Source: Onchocerca lupi (lineage: Eukaryota > Nematoda > Chromadorea > Rhabditida > Onchocercidae). From it: 64,000 nt of DNA. The DNA lies in the NCBI GenBank assembly GCA_028564675.1, contig JAOVVO010000028.1, positions 1 to 64,000 of the forward strand, written 5' to 3'. The translations under genes were made by a program, and so were the position numbers. The notes beneath the pieces were generated by a model that saw nothing but the letters and a program-made list of their open reading frames with translations, ran no database searches and was not told where the DNA came from. Positions 62,001-64,000 of this stretch are shown piece after piece; the stretch's first letter is position 1; each line of letters opens with the position of its first letter.

Positions 62001-62651
62001 AATGCCTATAAATCGATCCATTCATCATCACACTTTCTTTTGAATCAAACAATCTTCATCAATTCTATGTCTATTTTTTTCAGATTGCAGAAAAAATGCT
62101 GAGTTTCACTGATATTGTGACATTGTCAATATCCTCTTTCATAATTTTTCTGATAATTCGCCAAAACTTGAATATGCAAGATGATGTATTTAAAGTTCTT
62201 CAGAGAAATTCAGGTCAGATCAGTTTTATCGAATTAATTCCGATATTTGAGATAGCAAAACTTAACATCGCGAAACCAGTGTAATTTCTAACTTTTATTC
62301 CTCTCTTTTGCTATAATACTACGTCTTTTATATATGGATGAAAAAAATCTTCATTGCTCATCATATACAACACAACATACTAAACTGTGAAATTGATTTT
62401 CCTGGAATTGCACCACTTATGATCAAAAGAACATTGAGGAAAATTCTATGCTTTAAAATATTTAATTTTTTGGAAAATACGGGAAATTTTGCACTCAAAT
62501 CAGGTGGATTCCATTACCTGCTGACATGATCTCTCATTTTTGTTTGTAATAACAGATCTTTTCCAGGCAATAAATGTTGAGTAATTGTATTTTGGCTGCT
62601 TCGTACTGCCATTCCATTTCCTTCGCAAAGTGATGATAGGACATCAAGTAC
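19517..62651 (-). CDS. unc-68: Ryanodine receptor, unc-68 orthologue (lacks N-terminal exons, complete to C-terminus)
   Basis: RyR is the homotetrameric Ca2+ release channel of the ER/SR and the basis of excitation-contraction coupling in nematode muscle. Ninety exons were read with consistent phase throughout, giving 4,466 codons plus stop. RyRs are ~5,000 residues, so about 600 N-terminal residues (MIR and inositol-trisphosphate-receptor-like core) lie upstream of the window. Domain order: SPRY1, RyR repeats 1-2, SPRY2, SPRY3 split by a divergent insert, solenoid (RIH-type) helices, RyR repeats 3-4, more solenoid, calmodulin-binding helix, core solenoid, two EF-hands, six-helix pore domain with filter GGGIGD, and the CFIC zinc-finger C-terminal domain. 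Exon limits are given in the block entries. The longest introns (61 and 62, ~2 kb each) flank the calmodulin-binding exon, and the second holds an alternative copy of it. Residue numbers in the blocks count from the first codon in this window. Confidence 0.97.
20134..22922 (-). CDS. unc-68: RyR exons 81-88: pore domain S1-S6 and selectivity filter
   Basis: Exons 22805-22922, 22614-22696, 22250-22321, 21874-21989, 21601-21768, 21104-21296, 20580-20714 and 20134-20290. S1: TLYLAFFINVILLFHRI. S2: VLHAVASFALLVSFYQL. S2-S3: PLITFKREKEVARRLMFDG. S4-S5 ends in ILQSVTHNLQQ, where vertebrate RyRs have Gly-Lys in place of Leu-Gln. S5: TIMMTLVVVYLYTVLAFNFF. The luminal turn carries KCHNMLTCF. The pore loop has GVRAGGGIGDE (filter GGGIGD near residue 4,321). 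S6: YDISFFFVIIILLAIMQGLI. These residues line the ion path and gate. Confidence 0.97.
21449..21523 (+). repeat. Tandem duplication (~37 bp x 2) in a RyR intron
   Basis: The stretch TTTAATTTCTAACATAGTTA plus the following CATTCAGTTCTCG occurs twice in direct succession, essentially without mismatch, in the intron between exons 86 and 85. Identity implies a recent slippage event. Confidence 0.85.
22025..22072 (+). repeat. Short direct repeat in a RyR intron
   Basis: TCATGAATTGATTATAGGTA occurs twice with a 9-base spacer, in the intron between exons 84 and 83. No function is apparent. Confidence 0.8.
23116..24965 (-). CDS. unc-68: RyR exons 75-80: auxiliary membrane region and divergent linker
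   Basis: Exons 24862-24965, 24485-24595, 24056-24235, 23744-23886, 23364-23433 and 23116-23257. Exon 77 encodes two hydrophobic helices (AQLIFAIVTLSIKASV; VAMFIYLIICTLFRFGYYL), in the position of the extra, weakly conserved helices ahead of S1. Exons 78-80 encode a Ser/Pro/Gln/Tyr-rich linker (YTSPVWPSFQQSHRSGNYDV; APSPIQQSEAILKPPTQQDP; SEYGVADYYEPKIAEQ) matching divergent region 1 by position only. Exon 78 starts at 23886 because only that acceptor keeps the frame open. Confidence 0.85.
25106..25592 (-). CDS. unc-68: RyR exons 73-74: U-motif region, joined by a GC-AG intron
   Basis: Exons 25379-25592 and 25106-25208. Sequence LGRIEIMGSSKKVEKIYFEI, then WSKQQIR-DSKNSFLFNVL and FINFCEDTIFE, matches the region just before the membrane domain. 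The only donor giving the ungapped QQIR-DSK joint and correct phase is ATCAG before GCTAAT (intron bases 25378-25377 are GC on the minus strand). No GT donor is available before the frame closes. Confidence 0.9.
25962..26641 (-). CDS. unc-68: RyR exons 71-72: EF-hand pair
   Basis: Exons 26425-26641 and 25962-26065. Loop 1 is DTNRDGWISPKE (residue ~3,600), loop 2 DVNNDGKVDYME. Both have acidic or Asn ligands at positions 1, 3 and 5, Gly at 6, a hydrophobic residue at 8 and Glu at 12, so both fit the canonical Ca2+-binding EF-hand. Flanks match the family: QMVDALVESEQNVEMILKFS, then FQRAMESQK, then RFHNPARDIGFNVAVLLTNL. Exon 71 is taken to end at CCGT before GTAAGT, which restores a Val codon and the alignment. 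Confidence 0.96.
26858..29887 (-). CDS. unc-68: RyR exons 63-70: core solenoid (RIH-associated region)
   Basis: Exons 29794-29887, 29285-29361, 28820-29144, 28472-28651, 27906-28019, 27704-27824, 27234-27451 and 26858-27044. Matches: HRAINFFLPAFNKLWLED, then an acidic linker (ADETQEQLHSKSGDEEVLID), SPDPLRQLIQCF, FAQVMSKSVHIEDEDEADEN, IHLLNGGNSKIQE, MLIDYLQLKKDVRFF, AEGLGMG, FRFLQLTCEGHNL, DYLLRLQESVMDFYWHYSSK, FNTLTESIQ and NLQKDMIVLMLSMLEG. Exon 65 (28820-29144) contains a 54-base internal stretch, 29005-29058, with GT and AG ends whose removal keeps the frame. Exon 67 is started at 28019 because this gives the ungapped NGGNSKIQE-MLIDYL joint. Confidence 0.95.
31057..31166 (-). CDS. unc-68: RyR alternative exon 62b: second version of the calmodulin-binding helix
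   Basis: Inside intron 62 the minus strand has TTTTACCACAG, then 110 coding bases, then the strong donor GTAAGC. Read in the phase set by exon 61 it is fully open, and its core WRRILTLQRKRLAISLI aligns gap-free with exon 62 (shared W, L, QRKR and LY). Exon 62 is 113 nt and this one 110 nt, both phase 0 in and phase 2 out. Either can therefore join exon 61 to exon 63, while using both would break the frame. This is the signature of mutually exclusive tandem-duplicated exons. Differences: the Phe anchor becomes Ile, the Cys3635 equivalent becomes Leu, and extra Arg residues follow the Trp. Use in mRNA is inferred, not shown. Confidence 0.8.
32074..32186 (-). CDS. unc-68: RyR exon 62: calmodulin-binding helix, canonical version
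   Basis: Thirty-eight residues (about 3075-3112) aligning without gaps to the RyR1 calmodulin-binding segment 3614-3643. The core is AWKTMLSSQRKRAVVACF, followed by RMIPLYGIPR. It keeps the Trp anchor and, 16 residues later, the Phe anchor (1-17 spacing), the basic QRKR cluster, and the cysteine equivalent to redox-sensitive Cys3635. It enters in phase 0 and leaves in phase 2. Introns on both sides are ~2 kb, several times the usual length in this gene. Relative to vertebrates the joint with exon 61 is about three residues short. Confidence 0.95.
34200..38511 (-). CDS. unc-68: RyR exons 51-61: helical domain upstream of the calmodulin site
   Basis: Exons 38396-38511, 37492-37602, 37143-37384, 36899-37007, 36623-36759, 36161-36347, 35530-35806, 35155-35295, 34781-34927, 34499-34687 and 34200-34346. 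Matches: VVLPLMHVYFNAHKNYFLAS, NLFCRLASLL, PVLTTMFVHLAENHFGSD, HRPALGQCLAAFAGCFPVAF, MLQNLLAHIPQLDKLLTDV, NHIGVENASWLCRI, VRDVYAYFPILMKYTDLHRA, SQHFKREELNFMAQYEDES and RKKKRREGQ. Intron 51 holds LTR-like repeat copy A. Exon 61 ends at phase 0 (AILHV before GTAAGC), the joint used by either version of the next exon. Confidence 0.94.
37775..38269 (+). repeat. LTR-like dispersed repeat, copy A (in RyR intron 51)
   Basis: A 495 bp element, opposite in orientation to the host gene. It starts TATCGGAAAAATTC (TG end decayed) and ends TTTGTCA. Blocks shared with copy C on the reverse strand include CAATTATTGTAAACAAGG, GTTTCCCGCCAAAAC, CGGATTTTGGAGC, GGAAAGAATAATCC and GTCAATAAAACTTTT. It is richer in CG dinucleotides than its surroundings. 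No coding capacity. Confidence 0.7.
38598..40644 (-). CDS. unc-68: RyR exons 45-50: RyR repeats 3 and 4 (phosphorylation-domain region)
   Basis: Exons 40454-40644, 40065-40154, 39697-39820, 39204-39316, 38927-39072 and 38598-38808. Repeat 3: SGIYFDDDLLSVITKFAEHF, then HDSWASRKIEKGWNYGE. Repeat 4: NPRPVDLSNMTLEKDMMGIA, then SHKIWAKK, PQLVPWDLLTDFE and LKFLQYYGYRVW. In vertebrates the loop between these repeats carries kinase sites; here it is short (WNYSIELADRDAAERAAQNN). Exon 50 (VEKRFAYNLLKKLTQYLEQA) leads into the next helical block. Confidence 0.94.
40890..45252 (-). CDS. unc-68: RyR exons 35-44: bridging solenoid
   Basis: Exons 45108-45252, 44881-44999, 44447-44662, 44054-44142, 43764-43887, 43560-43686, 42193-42344, 41676-41816, 41306-41476 and 40890-41073. 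Matches: ACSRFLCYFCRTSRHNQKAM, PLDIAYSSFMDNSELALAL, LIAKGYPDIGWDPVEGERYI, VIRLLIRRPECLGVALKGEG, ILRSLISMDDLGQIL, SVLLFLDRVYGIDSQEM, ALALNRYLCNAVLPLL and LTLHYERC. These are helical-repeat (RIH-type) segments of the cytoplasmic scaffold. Introns here are short except intron 40 (43559-42345), which shows nothing recognisable. Confidence 0.95.
45649..50774 (-). CDS. unc-68: RyR exons 23-34: junctional solenoid with first RIH-type domain
   Basis: Exons 50612-50774, 50014-50244, 49497-49725, 48664-48816, 48340-48455, 47871-48039, 47657-47741, 47392-47507, 46904-47095, 46674-46788, 46090-46238 and 45649-45832. Matches to the family: NPVHWARVPTECLRTTALKL, GWSVLCDDPVRIMSIYVPE, AHILCSHVDEDQ, FKLFNSLLVIGIFDDDDMKD, RHRVESLISFAAGFV, KRTKEFRCPPREQ, KMFSLLLRQYNGITE and NNRIFFQHPDLMRLL. 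The vertebrate RyR1 poly-Glu loop has no counterpart; it is replaced by a short DDDD and an NEERNELSE linker. The exon 24-25 junction (donor after 50014, acceptor before 49725) was chosen to give the uninterrupted SH-Y-LSGPLRQ alignment. Exon 34 ends in a His/Glu-rich patch. Confidence 0.94.
51096..51990 (-). CDS. unc-68: RyR exons 20-22: second half of SPRY3
   Basis: Exons 51818-51990, 51319-51487 and 51096-51182. Diagnostic sequence: YAIRIFPGQDPANVWVGWVT, then VSGLLIGCIIDTSIGELSFL, then LEPGAILYPAAFVAPTSAEV and LQFELGRIK, which matches the end of SPRY3 in other RyRs. Confidence 0.94.
52111..56757 (-). CDS. unc-68: RyR exons 14-19: divergent insert inside SPRY3 (DR2 equivalent)
   Basis: Exons 56660-56757, 56351-56474, 55089-55210, 53167-53265, 52632-52726 and 52111-52298. 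The first (MEYIRLSLPVKC) aligns to SPRY3. The rest, ~190 residues, is charged and poorly conserved, with basic clusters (HKRGGLMARLHQRKK, GRYRRLMSGKSKKNKLEKQ) and acidic ends. It sits where vertebrate RyRs have divergent region 2, between two halves of SPRY3. The exons are small, the introns include the longest before the calmodulin region (intron 16, 55088-53266), and each exon is assigned from splice consensus and phase more than from alignment. Alternative use of some of them is plausible. Confidence 0.82.
53266..55088. other. RyR intron 16 (1.8 kb)
   Basis: A long AT-rich intron within the divergent SPRY3 insert. It contains a short direct repeat (TTACCAGTACAAATTA, twice near 54626-54665). 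No exon, gene or RNA structure is recognised. Confidence 0.5.
57776..59012 (-). CDS. unc-68: RyR exons 10-13: SPRY2 and entry to SPRY3
   Basis: Exons 58814-59012, 58501-58633, 58131-58303 and 57776-57917. SPRY2 is recognised by RAEAIYAVSSGKWYFEFEV, ARKWHQGSGTYGREW, GDIVGAFLDLSD, ISFSLNGELL and YFTTCGLQEGYEPFCV. Exon 13 carries YAKRLPQFEDI and DSPPCLKVT-like (NSPPCLKIT) sequence that opens SPRY3 in vertebrate RyRs. Exon 12 ends at TGCGT before GTATGT, chosen because it restores the conserved FCVNM junction. Confidence 0.94.
59196..60843 (-). CDS. unc-68: RyR exons 5-9: RyR repeats 1 and 2 (cytoplasmic corner)
   Basis: Exons 60531-60843, 60156-60259, 59949-60026, 59579-59738 and 59196-59355. 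Two copies of the family-specific RyR repeat are visible. The first reads LWAMRKIELGWSYGE ... HPCLTSFQQLP, the second VWAREKIRRGWTFGL ... TPHLVPYEVV. Each keeps the W-x6-GW-x-(Y/F)G core. These repeats sit in the tandem domain at the outer cytoplasmic edge of the channel. The 59,926-59,940 intron segment contains a 20-plus base A run. Confidence 0.95.
59921..59941 (+). repeat. Poly(A) tract in a RyR intron
   Basis: A run of A immediately downstream of exon 7 on the minus strand (where it reads as poly(T)). Likely slippage. Confidence 0.85.
60531..62651 (-). CDS. unc-68: RyR exons 1-5: SPRY1 domain
   Basis: Exons 62518-62651, 61651-61821, 61338-61405, 61044-61227 and 60531-60843. The first exon (VLDVLSSLCEGNGMAVRSSQ; LLPGKDLLLQT) matches the segment just before SPRY1. 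SPRY1 follows: ILVGVVEGSSQFRRWYYEAE, GIGDDYYSYGFDG, GDVVGCLLDLN, FTVNGQ and IDGFFFPVMSLSA. Exon 5 continues through FMFGGTEGRLRFGPPPGFSP, the extended SPRY1 tail, into RyR repeat 1 (NLHELWAMRKIELGWSYGE). Splice phases are continuous, and every junction falls where the family alignment expects none or a neutral position. Confidence 0.95.
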
Positions 62652-62726
62652 CTAAAACTGCTTGACATTTATATCATCGAATTTACCAATCTATATGAAT
62701 AAAATGTCAATGTTCGCTGTTCTAAT

Positions 62727-62826
62727 CCTCAAATCTCCGAAAGTTCTTCATTGATTGCTTCAAAATTTTGATCCAATGTTGCATTCAAATGGACGCATGT
62801 TTCTACATAGATACCTACTTTCTTTT
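62727..62826 (+). repeat. Inverted-repeat arm, left
   Basis: Aligns to the reverse complement of 63721-63805. Shared blocks: CCGAAAG, ATTGCTT(C/T)AAAATTT, GAT(C/A)CAA(T/C)GTT, CGCATGTTT and AGATAC. Identity is roughly three-quarters. The first ~20 bases also occur at the left edge of the window. Confidence 0.65.
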
Positions 62827-63030
62827 TTCATCTGTGTGACAAGTACAAACATATTTTTTCGATAATATTTCTCCTTCCCTCTCTCCTCCGTCCTTTTCTT
62901 TCTTTATCGTTTTTTCATTTTGCCTCTTTTTTGCTCCCTTCACTCTTCTCCCTCTTATTTATGCTTATCTTTTATTCTCTTTTCCATGTTATTCTCTCAT
63001 CATTCCTGATTAAGATGGCAAGTAGGGAGA

Positions 63031-63443
63031 TGTTGGCGAAGTCAAAAGATATAATCATGATAAACAAGATTAAACATCAGCGATCGAGCGAAACAAAGAA
63101 TGGCCTGAATACGTGCCGAGAAAGCAGTAGAGCGATGTGCGGCTAGATTCTAGGAAGCACGTTGCAATTACGGCTGAGAATGGCTGAAAGGCGTCAAAGA
63201 GATACGCAGATCAGCCGCAAAACTCAGCAATCCCGAGACCACACAGCGATGGTAATAGTTCGGAGTTCAAGGCGACACAACGCTAGCAACAATCCGACAA
63301 TTCAGTTGAGCAGTATTCATACGAGCGACGAAGGAAAGAATAATCATGATCAAATTGACTGGATATTCTCTGATAATTGTTTGTTAGGAAAAATTACTCT
63401 TCCATTAATCAATAAAATTTTTCAACAGGATTCGTCTCTGTCA
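63031..63443 (+). repeat. LTR-like dispersed repeat, copy B
   Basis: Starts TGTTGGCGAAGTC and ends CTCTGTCA. Shares GATAAACAAG, GTTCGGAGTT, GGAAAGAATAATC, ATAATTGTTTGTT, CAATAAAATTTTT and GGATTCGTCT with copies A and C. TG...CA ends and a poly(A)-type signal fit a solo LTR. It is more diverged from A and C than they are from each other. Confidence 0.65.
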
Positions 63444-63467
63444 CACAGATATAAAAGACTTTTCCGA

Positions 63468-63561
63468 AACCTAATGCTGACCGAGTCACAAAAAAAAAAA
63501 AAAAACCTAATGCTGATCGAGTCACAAAAAAAAAAAAAAAAACCTAATGCTGACCGAGTCA
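63468..63561 (+). repeat. A-rich minisatellite (37 bp unit, ~2.6 copies)
   Basis: The unit AACCTAATGCTGACCGAGTC is followed by AC and 16 to 17 A residues. Two full units and one partial unit are present, with one C/T difference. It lies 25 bp past the end of LTR-like copy B. Confidence 0.9.
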
Positions 63562-63693
63562 TCTTCAATCCAAGTCACAATCCCCAATCCAACCAGATAA
63601 CAATCCTAATTGCAGTTCGATAAGATTTTATTACCCATTATTTTTTACTTGACCAGACTGAACCACAGCATCACATATATATATATGTATATG

Positions 63694-63733
63694 TTTAGAT
63701 ACTTTATATATATATATATATAAAGTATCTAAA
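63694..63733. repeat. 40 bp perfect palindrome
   Basis: TTTAGATACTTTA, then an alternating TA core, then TAAAGTATCTAAA. It is perfectly self-complementary and could extrude as a hairpin or cruciform. It adjoins the right inverted-repeat arm. Confidence 0.9.
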
Positions 63734-63845
63734 AACATGCGCAGATGAAACGTTGTATCGAAATTTTAAAGCAATTCGATAGGGCTTTCGGTGATCTAAA
63801 ATTTTGAACAAACGAACATTAACGTTTTTATTTGTATAGACTAGC
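63721..63845 (-). repeat. Inverted-repeat arm, right, plus window-edge repeat block
   Basis: 63721-63805 is the reverse-complement partner of 62727-62826. It is followed on the plus strand by TTGAACAAACGAACATTAAC and TTTTTATTTGTATAGA, the same block seen at 120-155. Confidence 0.6.
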
Positions 63846-64000
63846 TGGACTGAATCCAATTAGTTATGGATAAAAACACTGGAATTAATAGAGCAAATAT
63901 ATTCAAATAGTCTCTAATCTCAGCAGAAAAAACAAAAGAGTCACTTAGAAAGCTATTATCACGATATTCTAAAATTAGTTTTACTGAGAAAATTAAGAAA

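Larger units (their letters stand above)
62652..64000. other. Upstream RyR intron, repeat-rich
   Basis: The first exon in the window begins in phase 0 at 62651 and the upstream exon lies beyond 64000, so this stretch is intron. It holds an LTR-like copy, a minisatellite, a palindrome and inverted arms. An open frame of ~150 codons at 63162-63623 coincides with the LTR-like copy and the A-rich repeat and is not a gene. Confidence 0.75.

Noticed and set aside
63162..63623. Plus-strand open frame of ~150 codons
   Set aside because: It overlies LTR-like copy B and the A-rich minisatellite; Lys runs come from poly(A), and the other copies do not keep the frame.
1..64000. Prokaryotic features (operons with ribosome sites, CRISPR, riboswitches, insertion sequences) and tRNA/rRNA genes
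   Set aside because: Intron-rich animal genes throughout; no regular spacer array and no recognisable tRNA or rRNA sequence was seen by eye.

Overview
The window looks like nuclear DNA of a nematode, probably a clade III (filarial-type) worm. It is AT-rich, genes are split into many small exons with short AT-rich introns and TTTCAG-type acceptors, two genes encode the nematode CX module, and acceptor sites lie just upstream of two start codons as expected for spliced-leader trans-splicing. The species cannot be fixed from sequence alone. All recognised genes are on the minus strand.

Layout, low to high coordinate: (1) 1-2.2 kb, no gene; a dispersed-repeat fragment at the left edge. (2) 2.18-3.42 kb and 6.7-8.9 kb, two paralogous secreted CX-module proteins with Gly-rich or Gly/Tyr/His/Pro/Gln-rich N-terminal halves and a shared Ala/Gly hydrophobic stretch. 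An LTR-like repeat lies just upstream of the first. (3) 9.35-12.86 kb, no gene; two inverted copies of a ~340 bp repeat and a 46-base poly(A). (4) 12.86-14.76 kb, the C2A-C2B part of a synaptotagmin; its N-terminal exons were not found. (5) 19.5-62.65 kb, the dominant feature: a ryanodine receptor (orthologue of C. elegans unc-68), read here as 90 exons in one continuous frame (13,401 nt, 4,466 codons plus stop). It begins at the exon before SPRY1 and ends at the true C-terminus. The N-terminal ~600 residues (MIR and ligand-binding-core region) lie beyond 64 kb. (6) 62.65-64 kb, upstream intron packed with repeats: an LTR-like copy, an A-rich minisatellite, a 40 bp palindrome and inverted flanking arms.

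Most interesting result: the intron after the exon that encodes the RyR calmodulin-binding helix contains a second, divergent, unlabelled copy of that exon (31057-31166). It has the same entry and exit phases and good splice sites. The two would be mutually exclusive exons that swap the calmodulin-binding segment, and the alternative version lacks the cysteine equivalent to mammalian RyR1 Cys3635. Also notable: a three-copy, TG...CA-bounded LTR-like family, a GC-AG intron in the RyR gene, two canonical EF-hands in RyR, and a prion-protein-like domain order in the CX proteins.

Synaptotagmin (vesicle Ca2+ sensor) and RyR (ER/SR Ca2+ release channel) both belong to neuromuscular Ca2+ signalling. 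Nothing in the sequence shows that their proximity is functional. Exon limits were read by hand from splice consensus, frame continuity and family alignment, so individual junctions could be off by a few bases.
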